Shown: piece by piece, positions 41,407 through 51,359 of the stretch
Layout: each line of letters starts with the position of its first letter
Position numbering within the stretch: position 1 is the first letter of the stretch
Source: an uncultured Myxococcales bacterium
GTDB lineage: Bacteria > Myxococcota_A > UBA9042
Direction: 5' to 3'
Assembly: GCA_903883645.1 (NCBI GenBank)
Contig: CAISBR010000058.1
Span: 1-63,318 of the forward strand
DNA length: 63,318 bases
Translations under genes and position numbers: made by a program
Notes under the pieces: generated by a model
Databases searched by the model: none
What the model was told of the DNA's origin: nothing
What the model saw: only the letters and a program-made list of their open reading frames with translations

Positions 41407-43125
41407 ATGATGACAATGCGGTTGAGCGTAGCAGCCTTGGCTTTGATTCTGATGGCTTGCGGAGATCCACCGCTGAGCAGTGTGACCGCCGCGGCCGATG
41501 CGGGCGATAACGGGGGCGCCGATCTACAGATTCAAAGCGACGTGAGCGTGCCCGACGCGCCGCAGCCAGATAGTCTGGCGCAAGATCAAAGCACCTTGCC
41601 TCCCGATGGGTTGGCCGACACGCCGCCCGCCGACACGCCGCCCGCCGACACGCAACTGCCCGACGCTGCAGCCAACGATGCCATCGCGGCCGACACACCG
41701 GGAAGCGACGTGGGCATGGTCGATTTTGTGCTTCTCGCCTCGGATCCGACGAACGGCGCCAGCGAGATACCTGCACAATTCTCGGCGACACTGACCTTTT
41801 CGACCGCGCTCAAGGGTGTATCGGCGACCACCTACACCATTGCGGTCATGGGTGCGGGCGGTGCCGCAATTCCGGTCAGTTTTGCGGTCACCGGCGAGAA
41901 ACTGACGATCGCGGCCAAGCAAAAAGCACCGCTGGCAAGCCGGGTTGACATCGTCCTCAGTCCGCTGGTGCAGTCGGCGCAGGGCGTGCCGCTGGCGGAG
42001 ACCAAGCTCAGCTTCTACACCCAAGGACCTGATAATATGCAAGTTTATGCCGAACTGGCCGCGCGCTTTGCGCCGCTGGTGCGCCAGGCTGTGACGTCGC
42101 CCGCGGATCAATTGCGCGCCCTCGACTACGACAGCAACTGGCAGGTGGCTGATAATCTTAGTAATCTCGCAAAGTTTACGGCCGCCGGCCAGGTGGTGTG
42201 GTCCGCGGTCGAGACCCGCTCGCACGTGTACCTGACCTATGCCTATTACTGGCCCGAGCGCAAAGGCGTGGCGCCGGGCGTGCCCATCCACAACGACACC
42301 GCGGGCGCGCAGGTGGTCATCGAGCGCCAGAGCGGCCTGCCCGTGGCGCTGCAGACCTATTTCAAGGCCAAGACCGACGAGCCCATGTGGCTGTGGGTAG
42401 CGAATGAGACGGGCTGGCCGCAAAAATCCAAGTACGTCCGGGCGTTTTGGCCGCGCAACCAAATCTTTCCGCCCGACCAGCTCGCGCCCGACTGCCAAGC
42501 CGATGCCTTAAAACCCAGCGAATGTCCCCGACATTTTGCGGCATATCTGAGCGCGGCCAGCCATCAGAGCTGCCTGTGGAGCGACACTGGCGAGGCGAGC
42601 GACGGGCAATGTGTCGCCAGCGACTATGTCAAAGGCACCCTAAAATTGCTGCTTTATGCCCTGTCTGCGACGGCCACCGACCCGCCCGTGCCGACCGCCG
42701 CTGGGGCAGCCACGGGCTACACCATGCGCCCGCTACTCAGCTCGTGGTGGCTGCATCGCGACGAAGTGGGGCCGAGCGGCCTGTTTGTCGACACCCAGTT
42801 CAAGTACGAGGCGGCGAGCGGGCGGCCCAGCGGCACCAACGAGTCGATCGGCTCGCGCTTTGCCTCGGACCTCGACAACGGCGACTTCGGCCGGCCGCCG
42901 TGGTCGTGGACTTGGCACCCCACAGTGTTATCAGCCAGTTACTACGACCTGCCGCGGGGCACGCCGTTCTATGACCCGGCGTGGCTGCTCTGGAATCGTC
43001 TGGGCGGCGCCAGTGCCGGCATGCCGAGCTGGGACGCCACGAAAAAGACAGGATTTTCAAACGACTACTGCTTCAACCCCTTCTTGGGCATCGACAAGCG
43101 CGACACGCCAGAGTGCCTGCCATAG
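41407..43125 (+). CDS. Lipoprotein with SbsA-type Ig-like domain, unknown function
   Basis: 572 residues. The start with GGAG upstream leads to a lipobox signal (LALILMACGD). Residues about 20-95 are an Asp/Pro/Ala linker with the repeated unit ADTPP encoded by 15-bp repeats. The next 100 residues (VLLASDPTNGASEIPAQFS, then ATLTFSTALKGVSATTYTI) form an Ig-like domain of the Big_5/SbsA type. The remaining 350 have aromatic-rich segments (TYAYYWPERKG, HPTVLSASYYDLP) with several Cys; no enzyme motif is recognised. It probably sits on the outer membrane. Three tandem 12-bp units begin exactly at its stop codon. Confidence 0.75.
   Translation: MMTMRLSVAALALILMACGDPPLSSVTAAADAGDNGGADLQIQSDVSVPDAPQPDSLAQDQSTLPPDGLADTPPADTPPADTQLPDAAANDAIAADTPGSDVGMVDFVLLASDPTNGASEIPAQFSATLTFSTALKGVSATTYTIAVMGAGGAAIPVSFAVTGEKLTIAAKQKAPLASRVDIVLSPLVQSAQGVPLAETKLSFYTQGPDNMQVYAELAARFAPLVRQAVTSPADQLRALDYDSNWQVADNLSNLAKFTAAGQVVWSAVETRSHVYLTYAYYWPERKGVAPGVPIHNDTAGAQVVIERQSGLPVALQTYFKAKTDEPMWLWVANETGWPQKSKYVRAFWPRNQIFPPDQLAPDCQADALKPSECPRHFAAYLSAASHQSCLWSDTGEASDGQCVASDYVKGTLKLLLYALSATATDPPVPTAAGAATGYTMRPLLSSWWLHRDEVGPSGLFVDTQFKYEAASGRPSGTNESIGSRFASDLDNGDFGRPPWSWTWHPTVLSASYYDLPRGTPFYDPAWLLWNRLGGASAGMPSWDATKKTGFSNDYCFNPFLGIDKRDTPECLP
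41614..41654 (+). repeat. 15-bp repeat in the lipoprotein linker
   Basis: Two perfect units GCCGACACGCCGCCC (41614-41628, 41629-41643) and the first 10 bases of a third. They encode the ADTPP linker that follows the lipid anchor. Confidence 0.85.
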
Positions 43126-43160
43126 CGCCCGGCCACGCGCCCGGCCACGCGCCCCGTCAC
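43125..43160 (+). repeat. Three tandem 12-bp units at a stop codon
   Basis: GCGCCCGGCCAC twice (43125-43136, 43137-43148), then a diverged copy to 43160. The stop codon of the lipoprotein gene gives the first base, as with the array at 11587. The unit sequence is unrelated to that array. Confidence 0.85.
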
Positions 43161-43175
43161 ACCCCATTGCGCCGT

Positions 43176-43203
43176 TTGACTTGTGCGAATATGGGCTTAC
43201 CCT
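43176..43203 (+). promoter_or_regulatory. Weak candidate promoter for serA
   Basis: TTGACT (43176-43181), 16-base spacer, TACCCT (43198-43203), about 40 bases before the chosen start. The -35 is good but the -10 is poor, so it needs support such as mapped 5' ends. Confidence 0.3.
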
Positions 43204-43245
43204 TGTGCCCCTGTCGCCCCCGGTCCATGGCGCGTCGAGTTCGAA

Positions 43246-44211
43246 ATGTCGCATCAATTCAAAGCCTTAGTCAGCGACTCCTTGGCAGCCGAAGGCGTGT
43301 CGCTGCTTGAACACTCAGGTCTTTTCGTGCGAGTCGACGTCAAAACCGGCCTCGACGCGGCAGCCCTGCACGCGGTTCTGCCGGACTACGACGTGCTGCT
43401 GATCCGTTCGATGACCAAGGTTAAGGCTGAAACCCTAAATCATGCCACGCGCTTACGTGTCATCGGCCGCGCCGGTGCGGGTGTCGATAACGTCGATGTC
43501 CCCGCCTGCACCGCAAAGAAAGTGCTGGTCATGAACACGCCGGGCGGCAACAACAACGCCGTCGCCGAGCTCGCCCTGGGCCTCATGTTTGCGATCGCGC
43601 GCAAGCTGTGCGATGCCAATGCTTCGACCAAGGCCGGCAAATGGGAGAAATCCAAGTTTATGGGCGCCGAACTGCAAGGCCGCACCCTCGGCGTAGTCGG
43701 TCTTGGCGCCATCGGGGCCATCGTCTCGCGCAAAGCGGCGGCGCTGGGTATGCATGTGCTGGCAAGCGACCCCTATGCAACGGCGCGCCGTGGACGCGAA
43801 CTGGGTGCCACGCTTGTGGATTTTGATACCCTGCTCGCCAAAAGCGATGTGGTGTCGGTGCATGTCCCGCTGGCCGACTCGACGCGCCATTTGTTCGATG
43901 CGGCGGCCTTTGCCAAAATGAAGAAGGGCGTCTGGTTCATCGATGCGGCCCGTGGCGATATCGCCGCTGAGGCTGACCTGCTGGCGGCGCTGCAGAGCGG
44001 CCAAGTCGGATACGCCGCGCTCGATGTGTTTGCCCAAGAGCCGACACCCGCAGACAACCCGTTACTATTGCACCCAAATGTCATTGCCACCCCGCACATC
44101 GGGGCCTCTACCCGCGAGGCGCAAGACAACGTGGGCATTCAGATTGCTCAGCAGGTGATCCGCTACCTGCGCGACGGGGTGATCGAGAACGCCGTCAACT
44201 CCATCGCCTAA
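43246..44211 (+). CDS. serA: D-3-phosphoglycerate dehydrogenase, short form without ACT domain
   Basis: 321 residues. It oxidises 3-phosphoglycerate with NAD+ as the first step of serine synthesis. The NAD-binding motif GVVGLGAIGAIVSRKAAALG is followed by ASDPYA. The catalytic Arg lies in RVIGRAGAGVDNVDV; the catalytic Glu and His lie in LDVFAQEPTPADNPLLLHPN and TPHIGASTREAQ. The protein ends with VIRYLRDGVIENAVNSIA, where long SerA proteins continue into an ACT or ASB domain for serine feedback, so this one is not regulated that way. The related D-lactate or hydroxypyruvate dehydrogenases are alternatives, but the PDNPLL and IGAST blocks fit SerA. It lies 27 bases upstream of proS. Confidence 0.88.
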   Translation: MSHQFKALVSDSLAAEGVSLLEHSGLFVRVDVKTGLDAAALHAVLPDYDVLLIRSMTKVKAETLNHATRLRVIGRAGAGVDNVDVPACTAKKVLVMNTPGGNNNAVAELALGLMFAIARKLCDANASTKAGKWEKSKFMGAELQGRTLGVVGLGAIGAIVSRKAAALGMHVLASDPYATARRGRELGATLVDFDTLLAKSDVVSVHVPLADSTRHLFDAAAFAKMKKGVWFIDAARGDIAAEADLLAALQSGQVGYAALDVFAQEPTPADNPLLLHPNVIATPHIGASTREAQDNVGIQIAQQVIRYLRDGVIENAVNSIA

Positions 44212-44238
44212 ACTCCCGCTCTCTACAAGAGGTTTCGT

Positions 44239-45993
44239 ATGCGCGCCAGTCAGTTGCACCTCCCTACTCTGCGCGAGGCCCCCAAAGATGCCGAGACCGT
44301 GTCGCACCAGTATCTGGTTCGCGCCGGCTTCATTCGCCGCGTAGCGGCCGGTATTTACTCGTTCTTGCCGCTTGGCGTGCGCTCTATGGAGAAGGTCAAG
44401 CGCATCGTACGCGACGAGATGGACAAGGCGGGCGCGCAAGAGGTGTTTCTGCCGTCGATGGTTCCTGCTGAATTGTGGCAGGAATCGGGCCGTTGGCAGC
44501 AGTACGGCCCCGAGCTGCTGCGCGTCAAAGACCGCAAACAAGCCGACTACTGCATCGGGCCCACGCACGAAGAGGTGATCGTCGACTTGGTGCGCAAAGA
44601 TGTGCGTTCTTACAAGCAGTTGCCGATCAATCTGTACCAAATTCAGACCAAGTTTCGCGACGAGATCCGCCCGCGCGCCGGCCTGATGCGCGGCCGCGAA
44701 TTCATCATGAAGGATGCGTACAGCTTTGATGCCGACCAGGCGGGCGCGCACAAGTCGTACAAGCGTATGTACGAGGCTTACAACGCTATTTTTACGCGCC
44801 TGGGCCTGCGCTTCCGCCCCGTCGAGGCCGATACCGGCAACATCGGCGGCTCGATGAGCCACGAGTTCCAAGTGCTCGCCGACTCGGGCGAAGACGCAAT
44901 TGTCGCGTGTGATCACTGCGATTTCGCCGCCAATGTCGAAAAAGCGCCGATCGCGGACCAAGCCTTTGCCGCGCTTGATGCCAGCGTGGGCGCCGCCCGC
45001 GCCGTAGAAACACCCGGGGCCAAGTCGATCGAACAGGTCTGCAAAGTGTTGAATTGCAAGCCCGAAGCCATGATCAAGGCCATACTCTACATGGTCGACG
45101 ACGCCCCGGCCGTGGCGTTTGTGCGCGGCGATCGCGAAGCCAACGAGATCAAGGTCAAGCAAGCCCTCGGCGCCAAAGCCATCTTCTTGGCCGAAGCCGA
45201 GTGGTTCGCCAAAGCTACGGGCCTGCCGCCTGGCTACTTGGGGCCTCTGCTCGCCGCAGGCTACGACGCCGGCAAAGTGCGGTTTGTCGCCGACTTTGAG
45301 ATCAAGGGCATGGTCCACGCCGTGTGCGGCGCCAACGAAAAGCAGCAGCACTTGGTCGATGTGGTGCCTGCCCGCGATCTGGCCAACTTGGCCTACGCCG
45401 ATCTGCGCATGGCCGTCGCCGGCGACTCCTGCCCGCGTTGCAGCGGCAAGCTCCAAAGCTTCAAGGGCATCGAAGTGGGCCACGTGTTCTACTTGGGCCA
45501 AAAATACAGCAAGGCGATGAGCGCCACCTACCTCGACGAACAGGGCAAAGAACAAGTGTTCGAGATGGGTTGCTACGGCATCGGCATCACCCGCATCTTG
45601 TCGGCGGCCATCGAGCAAAATCACGACGGGCGCGGCATCCGCTGGCCGGTGGCGATCGCTCCGTGGGAGTGCGCAGTGCTCGGCCTCGGCAGCGAGTCGC
45701 CCATCAGCGAGACGGCCGCTAATCTTTACCGGGACTTGCAATCTGCTGGGGTCGAAGTCGTGTTTGACGATCGCGACGAGCGCCCCGGCATCAAGTTCGC
45801 GGACGCCGACCTCATCGGCTACCCAGTGCAAGTTATCGTCGGCAAGCGGGCCGCCGAAGGCATTGTCGAACTCAAGCTGCGCCACACCGGCGAAAAACTG
45901 GAGTTGCCCGTGGCCGGACTCGCCGGCCGGCTGGGCCGAGCCATCGCCGCCGCCCGCGCCGGAGCCACCCTCGGCAGCGCCGACCTCAACTAG
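44239..45993 (+). CDS. proS: Prolyl-tRNA synthetase (bacterial, with insertion editing domain)
   Basis: 584 residues. It charges tRNA-Pro with proline. Class II marks: the N-terminal SQLHLPTLREAPKDAETVS and VAAGIYSFLPLGVR, motif 2 in FRDEIRPRAGLMRGREFIMK, and motif 3 as EMGCYGIGITRILSAAIEQ. Between motifs 2 and 3 lies the YbaK/INS editing domain (about residues 230-390, for example GAKAIFLAEAEWFAKATGLP), which removes mischarged alanine. The anticodon-binding C-terminus ends in LELPVAGLAGRLGRA. AGAGG precedes the ATG. It lies between serA and the rlmB-like gene, likely in one operon. Confidence 0.96.
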   Translation: MRASQLHLPTLREAPKDAETVSHQYLVRAGFIRRVAAGIYSFLPLGVRSMEKVKRIVRDEMDKAGAQEVFLPSMVPAELWQESGRWQQYGPELLRVKDRKQADYCIGPTHEEVIVDLVRKDVRSYKQLPINLYQIQTKFRDEIRPRAGLMRGREFIMKDAYSFDADQAGAHKSYKRMYEAYNAIFTRLGLRFRPVEADTGNIGGSMSHEFQVLADSGEDAIVACDHCDFAANVEKAPIADQAFAALDASVGAARAVETPGAKSIEQVCKVLNCKPEAMIKAILYMVDDAPAVAFVRGDREANEIKVKQALGAKAIFLAEAEWFAKATGLPPGYLGPLLAAGYDAGKVRFVADFEIKGMVHAVCGANEKQQHLVDVVPARDLANLAYADLRMAVAGDSCPRCSGKLQSFKGIEVGHVFYLGQKYSKAMSATYLDEQGKEQVFEMGCYGIGITRILSAAIEQNHDGRGIRWPVAIAPWECAVLGLGSESPISETAANLYRDLQSAGVEVVFDDRDERPGIKFADADLIGYPVQVIVGKRAAEGIVELKLRHTGEKLELPVAGLAGRLGRAIAAARAGATLGSADLN

Positions 45994-46028
45994 TACCGCG
46001 GCAGAATCCAACGATTCCAAGGATTTTC

Positions 46029-47060
46029 ATGGACACCCCGTCAGGCAATAAGCCCCCGAGCCGTTTCGATCGCCCTGCTCAGCGCCCGGGCCGCCCGCCG
46101 AGCGATGCTCCACACTCCCGCGATTCGAATCGAGAACCTTACCGTGACACAGGTCGTGAGCCCCCTCGCGATCGCGATCGGGGTGGTGGCGGCAGTGGCA
46201 CCCGCGGACCAGCCCAAGGGCCGGATCGCAAACCGGAATACCGTCCCGTATACCACGCCGACAGTGCACGCCACCGCCCGGGCGGCGATCATCCAGAGCC
46301 CGTCGACCGCGGCGCCCCGCCGGCCGATCTGGTCACCGGTCTGCACCCTGTCATGGGTCTGCTGCAGCACGCCCCTCAGCGTGTGCAAGAAGTGCTGCTT
46401 TGGTCCACGGATCCGCGCGTTGTCGCTCAGGTGCGCGGCGCGGCCGAAATCGCCAAAGTGCCCGTCAGCGAAAAAAATGTGCCGTGGTTCGACAACGATC
46501 CTTCAAATCCTCAAGGCGTTGCAGTACGCGTTACGGAATTCGCCTATACCGAACTCGACCGCGTCATCCCCGAAACGGGTTGCCCCGCCGGCACGCTGAT
46601 CTTGATACTCGACTCGATCACCGACCCCCGCAACTTGGGCGCCATCCTGCGTTCCGCAGCATTTTTCGGCGTTTCAGCGGTCATCGTGCCCCAGGACCGT
46701 GCAGCCGGGGTCAGTGGCTTGGTCGAGCGTGTCTCGCGCGCCGCAACGGCCACTCTGCCGGTCGTACGCGTAGTCAACCTCGCCCGCACTATCGAAATCC
46801 TGAAAGAACGCGGGGTGTTCGTCGTCGGCACGGCGCTTGAACCGGGCTGCGAAGACCTCGCCAAATTCAAGTTTGCCCAGGCCACGGCGCTTGTCCTCGG
46901 CGCCGAAGGCAGCGGCTTGCGCCCCCTGGTCCGCAAAAAATGCGACATCTTGGTCAAGCTCGAAGGCCTCGGGCCAATGCAGTCACTCAACGTCTCCGCA
47001 TTCGCGACCTTGGCCCTGCATCTGGCCCGCCAACAGCTGCCGATGCCCGCCGCGGATTGA
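46029..47060 (+). CDS. rlmB: TrmH/SpoU-family rRNA 2'-O-methyltransferase (RlmB-like)
   Basis: 343 residues. About 95 N-terminal residues are rich in Arg, Pro and Asp (PRDRDRGGGGSGTRGPAQG) and look disordered, as in other high-GC bacteria. From VTGLHPVMGLLQH on, a substrate-binding domain is followed by the SPOUT knot: ILDSITDPRNLGAILRSAAF, VLGAEGSGLRPLVRK and KLEGLGPMQSLNVS, which are motifs 1, 2 and 3. RlmB methylates G2251 in 23S rRNA; other TrmH relatives modify tRNA, so the exact site is inferred. AAGGA precedes the ATG. Confidence 0.9.
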   Translation: MDTPSGNKPPSRFDRPAQRPGRPPSDAPHSRDSNREPYRDTGREPPRDRDRGGGGSGTRGPAQGPDRKPEYRPVYHADSARHRPGGDHPEPVDRGAPPADLVTGLHPVMGLLQHAPQRVQEVLLWSTDPRVVAQVRGAAEIAKVPVSEKNVPWFDNDPSNPQGVAVRVTEFAYTELDRVIPETGCPAGTLILILDSITDPRNLGAILRSAAFFGVSAVIVPQDRAAGVSGLVERVSRAATATLPVVRVVNLARTIEILKERGVFVVGTALEPGCEDLAKFKFAQATALVLGAEGSGLRPLVRKKCDILVKLEGLGPMQSLNVSAFATLALHLARQQLPMPAAD

Positions 47061-47089
47061 CCGATTGCACGCCAAACCGCGAAAGGGCC

Positions 47090-47118
47090 TTGACCACCGC
47101 CAGCCGCCCCTGTATATT
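47090..47118 (+). promoter_or_regulatory. Strong sigma-70-type promoter for the tRNA-tuf operon
   Basis: TTGACC (47090-47095), 17-base spacer, TATATT (47113-47118), followed by a GC-rich discriminator (GGCGCCCCCC). The GC-rich discriminator is the sequence type of stable-RNA promoters under growth-rate and stringent control in other bacteria. The first tRNA starts 172 bases after the -10, leaving a leader for processing. No other promoter of this strength was found in the block. Confidence 0.7.
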
Positions 47119-47289
47119 GGCGCCCCCCGAACGGATCCGCTGCGCGCGGTTTCGGCGGCCCCAAGCCCCACGGGAAAACATTTCGGCCGACGCGCCCTCC
47201 CTCCGAGCACGCGTTCCCAGCCAAGCAGGTAGTGCAACACCGCGTAAGCAGTGGCGTCTACCTCGCCCACGCTGCGGCAGCAAGACCAA

Positions 47290-47362
47290 GCTGGTGTAGC
47301 TCAATTGGCAGAGCAGCTGATTTGTAATCAGCAGGTTGCGGGTTCAAGTCCCTTCGCCAGCT
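47290..47362 (+). tRNA. tRNA-Thr (anticodon TGT)
   Basis: A 73-base cloverleaf: acceptor GCTGGTG/CGCCAGC pairs fully with one G-T wobble, D arm GCTC/GAGC, anticodon stem GCTGA/TCAGC with loop TTTGTAA, T loop TTCAAGT. The T stem GCGGG/CCCTT has a C-T mismatch and a terminal G-T pair. CCA is not encoded. It is the first gene of the tRNA cluster and reads ACA/ACG codons. Confidence 0.93.
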
Positions 47363-47419
47363 CCGCCAAGGCCGCTGCTCAGCTAGTCAAGTTGACCGAA
47401 AGAAAACAGAAGATTTCTC

Positions 47420-47502
47420 GGAGGGTTGCCCGAGTGGCCAATGGGAGCAGACTGTAAATCTGCCGGCGTACGCCTACGGTGGTTCGAATCCACCACCCTC
47501 CA
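47420..47502 (+). tRNA. tRNA-Tyr (anticodon GTA)
   Basis: 83 bases with a long variable arm, as expected for bacterial class II tRNA-Tyr. Acceptor GGAGGGT/ACCCTCC, anticodon stem GCAGA/TCTGC with loop CTGTAAA, T loop TTCGAAT. The discriminator is A; CCA is not encoded. It reads UAU and UAC, and in many bacteria carries queuosine at position 34, made by the route that includes queE. Confidence 0.95.
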
Positions 47503-47577
47503 CCCCGCCCCTGCAGCCACGCCGTACCGACGGTGGTTCGCAGGCGGGACGCCAAGACCGTTCGCAGCGAATTCCTG

Positions 47578-47650
<73 letters not shown>

Positions 47651-47715
47651 CGCGCAAATCACCCGGCCGCGCGCCGAGTGTTCTGAAGCCAGCGCGGTAA
47701 AAACTTAGTCGCGAT

Positions 47716-47788
<73 letters not shown>

Positions 47789-48041
47789 CCGGGGGCAGGC
47801 AGGCCCGTCGCCCCACGCGGCGATGCCCCGAACACGCCGAGCACCGCAAACGCGGACTGCCGGAGTGAGACAGGCCAAAAGTTCCGGTCGCGCAAAACCG
47901 CGCGATTCGAGGTCAACCGGGCACAACCTGCCCAGACACGCTAGACGGGATCATTCGAGATCGTCAGCGCCATCCGGGTGCCCAACTTCACAGGGTTTCT
48001 CGCAAGCATTCGCCACCCGGCGTGGCGGGAGGACAGCAGTC

Positions 48042-49244
<1,203 letters not shown>

Positions 49245-49321
49245 GTCGTTGCCCATTGGCAAAGGCTGGAGCGACTAGCGCGAACCGCTGAACCGGCGGA
49301 CGCGCAAACGGAAGAAGGAGC

Positions 49322-49364
49322 AGGCGGGGTCGATTAAGGCAGCAGCCGAACATCGACCCCGCCT
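49322..49364 (+). terminator. Perfect 13-bp stem-loop between tuf and rpmG
   Basis: AGGCGGGGTCGAT pairs exactly with ATCGACCCCGCCT across a 17-base loop. No T-run follows, so it is more likely an RNA-processing or partial attenuation hairpin than a full intrinsic terminator, since the downstream genes have no obvious promoter of their own. Confidence 0.45.
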
Positions 49365-49419
49365 TGCATCCTAAGTAGGCCCAGACAGGGCCCGCCGGGC
49401 AGCCGGCACGAGATCGAAA

Positions 49420-49599
49420 ATGGCTAAGGCAGTACGCAGTATCATCCACCTCGAGTGCCAGAGCTGCCGCACCAGCGGAATTCCCGGCGTGTCGCGCTAC
49501 TCGACGACCAAGAACAAGAAGACCAAGCCCGGTCGCCTTCTGTTCAGTAAGTATTGCCGCTTCGAGCGCAAGCACACGGAACACAAGGAGACCAAGTAA
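49420..49599 (+). CDS. rpmG: Ribosomal protein L33 (bL33), three-cysteine form
   Basis: 59 residues, full length: [20 protein letters not shown], then [33 protein letters not shown] and stop. It is a small zinc-ribbon protein of the large subunit near the E site. Zinc-binding (C+) forms have two CxxC pairs; here the first pair is intact (CQSC) but the second is CRFE, leaving three cysteines. It begins 175 bases after tuf and precedes tRNA-Trp, the usual rpmG-trpT-secE-nusG order. Too short for many automatic gene callers. Confidence 0.93.
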   Translation: MAKAVRSIIHLECQSCRTSGIPGVSRYSTTKNKKTKPGRLLFSKYCRFERKHTEHKETK

Positions 49600-49647
49600 G
49601 GTCTTCGCCCAGGCGCTGCGTCGGGTTCGCTCGGCGCACCGCAAGAC

Positions 49648-49720
49648 AGGCCAGTAGCTCCAACGGTAGAGCAGCAGACTCCAAATCTGCGGGTTGTGGG
49701 TTCAAATCCCGCCTGGCCTG
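49648..49720 (+). tRNA. tRNA-Trp (anticodon CCA)
   Basis: 73 bases: acceptor AGGCCAG/CTGGCCT, anticodon stem GCAGA/TCTGC, loop CTCCAAA, T loop TTCAAAT, discriminator G as required for TrpRS. Located between rpmG and secE as in many bacteria. Confidence 0.97.
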
Positions 49721-49825
49721 CCCCCCGCATTCCAATGCGAATGCATCACGAATCACCGGTCCCGAGCGGGCCGGACGCCGACGGCGGCAAAAAGTCGCCC
49801 GGCGCATGAGGTCAGGAGGTCCACG

Positions 49826-50209
49826 GTGAGCCAAGAACGGATCGTCAACCTGTCCTTTGTCGCAGCGGCACTAATCTTGTGGTTTGTGTCCGCCAGCCTC
49901 TTTGCCCAAGTCCTTGATTTTGTAGGACCCGACTGGGACATGCACCTCATCGGCCGCGAATTCCGCCTTAGCAACATGGTGGGCATCGCCGTCGGCATCG
50001 CCGGTGGCATGTACCTGTGGCGCAACGAGCGCATCTTTGAACTGGCCCACGAAGTGGCGGGCGAGCTGCGCAAAGTGACCTGGCCGACCTGGCCCGAGGT
50101 CAAGCTGTCGACCGTGGTCGTGATGACCGTGACGGTGGCCGTGGCGACTTGCCTGTGGGCCTTTGATACGGTGCTCGGGGCGATCATTCGCCAGGTCTAT
50201 CGGATTTAG
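49826..50209 (+). CDS. secE: Preprotein translocase subunit SecE, three-helix form
   Basis: 127 residues. SecE clamps SecY in the inner-membrane translocon. The conserved amphipathic segment ELRKVTWPTWPEVKLSTVVV is followed by the essential C-terminal helix. Two extra hydrophobic helices at the N-terminus (FVAAALILWFVSASLFAQVL and MVGIAVGIAGGMYLW) give the three-helix type found in Proteobacteria. GTG at 49826 has AGGAGG six bases before it. Confidence 0.95.
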   Translation: MSQERIVNLSFVAAALILWFVSASLFAQVLDFVGPDWDMHLIGREFRLSNMVGIAVGIAGGMYLWRNERIFELAHEVAGELRKVTWPTWPEVKLSTVVVMTVTVAVATCLWAFDTVLGAIIRQVYRI

Positions 50210-50579
50210 TTTGGTTTTCGGCCACATTCGCGGCAGTCGGTGCTCGCGAGCGCAAGGCCGGCCTGCTCCGGCAGCCAACCAGTGAAACCCGCGCCGCGTG
50301 GCGCCCAGCGAGCTCGGACCTAGCAGTCGGCTCCCCTCAAGGCGAATTAGGTTCTGAAGGCAAAGGACGCGCGGCCCAACCGACCGGCCGGCCCAAAGCC
50401 AGCGAGCCCGAGACGACCCGGGAAAATGAGCAGAACTGACGGCCGGCGAGAAAGACCGCGACGCGCCACCGACTCCCACGCGCTCCGGCGCAGTACGAAC
50501 ACGGTACCCAAGGTCTTGAGCTAGTCACAAACGATCCTGAACTTGTGCCGAAATCCTGAACTTGTGCCAAAGGTGCAGC
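50210..50579 (+). other. 370-bp spacer between secE and nusG, no gene seen
   Basis: secE and nusG usually lie only a few bases apart. Here I see no convincing coding frame, tRNA or promoter, only short GC hairpins (for example GCGCC/GGCGC near 50307) and a tandem 19-bp repeat near the end. A small RNA or leader cannot be excluded. Confidence 0.6.
50534..50568 (+). repeat. 19-bp direct repeat just before nusG
   Basis: ATCCTGAACTTGTGCC occurs at 50534-50549 and again at 50553-50568, period 19. The second copy ends 11 bases before the nusG ATG and runs into its AAGGTG ribosome site, so it could be a duplicated leader segment. Confidence 0.9.
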
Positions 50580-51179
50580 ATGCAATCGCCTGAACTCAAT
50601 CCGAACGACGCCGCCCCTGTGGTGCGAGCCGTGCGCAAGCGCTGGTTCATCGTCAATACCTACACGGGTTCGGAGCAGATGGCCAAGCGCAACTTGGAGC
50701 GAAAGATCCAGGAAAACGGCCTTGGCGAGTGGTTCGGCCGCATCGAAGTGCCGATGGAGCCCGTGGTCGAGGTCCGCTCGGGCGTGCGCCGCGAGAGCAA
50801 GCGCAAGCTGGTGCCGGGCTACATGCTGGTCGAGATGGTGCTGAACGACGAGTCGTGGCACTTGGTCAAGAACTGCGAGCGGATCATCGGCTTTTTGGGC
50901 ACCGAGAAGGACAAAGCCAAGCGGCCGAGCCCGACGCCGGACTTTGAAGTCGAGCGGATTTTGAATCAGATGCGCGAGGGCGAGGTTGCGGCCAAGCCGG
51001 TGATGACCTTTGACGAGGGCACCGAGGTTCGCGTAATCGATGGACCTTTTGCCAGTTTCTCGGGCACGGTTGCCGAGGTACAGGCCGACAAGCAGAAGCT
51101 CAAAGTGCTGGTGTCGATCTTTGGTCGCGCTACGCCGGTCGAGCTGGGCTTTATGCAGGTCGAAAAGATCGGAGGCTAA
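50580..51179 (+). CDS. nusG: Transcription elongation/antitermination factor NusG
   Basis: 199 residues. The NGN domain ([19 protein letters not shown], then [20 protein letters not shown]) binds RNA polymerase across the cleft; the C-terminal KOW domain ([20 protein letters not shown]) contacts Rho, S10 or ribosomes. The first 20 residues ([20 protein letters not shown]) are an extra leader. It precedes rplK as in most bacteria. Confidence 0.96.
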   Translation: MQSPELNPNDAAPVVRAVRKRWFIVNTYTGSEQMAKRNLERKIQENGLGEWFGRIEVPMEPVVEVRSGVRRESKRKLVPGYMLVEMVLNDESWHLVKNCERIIGFLGTEKDKAKRPSPTPDFEVERILNQMREGEVAAKPVMTFDEGTEVRVIDGPFASFSGTVAEVQADKQKLKVLVSIFGRATPVELGFMQVEKIGG

Positions 51180-51359
51180 CCCGCAAGGGCGAGGCCAAAG
51201 AGCGGCGGGCGTGGGCTCGTCGCGTGGGTGCGAGGCAGCATACGGCAACAGCGCTGTACCCTGCCGCAAGTAGCACGGTGCCGGGTCGCAAGACGGTGGC
51301 ACACAGAGGAGCCGGTGCGGAAAGGCAAACTAGCAAGTCCGCGCTGGATCAGGTGATTC

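Noticed and set aside
44065..46020. 650-codon minus-strand frame opposite proS
   Set aside because: Only a by-product of the G/C-rich third positions of proS.
47823..48041. An upstream extension of tuf
   Set aside because: EF-Tu proteins begin at [20 protein letters not shown], and the strong ribosome site is directly before 48042.
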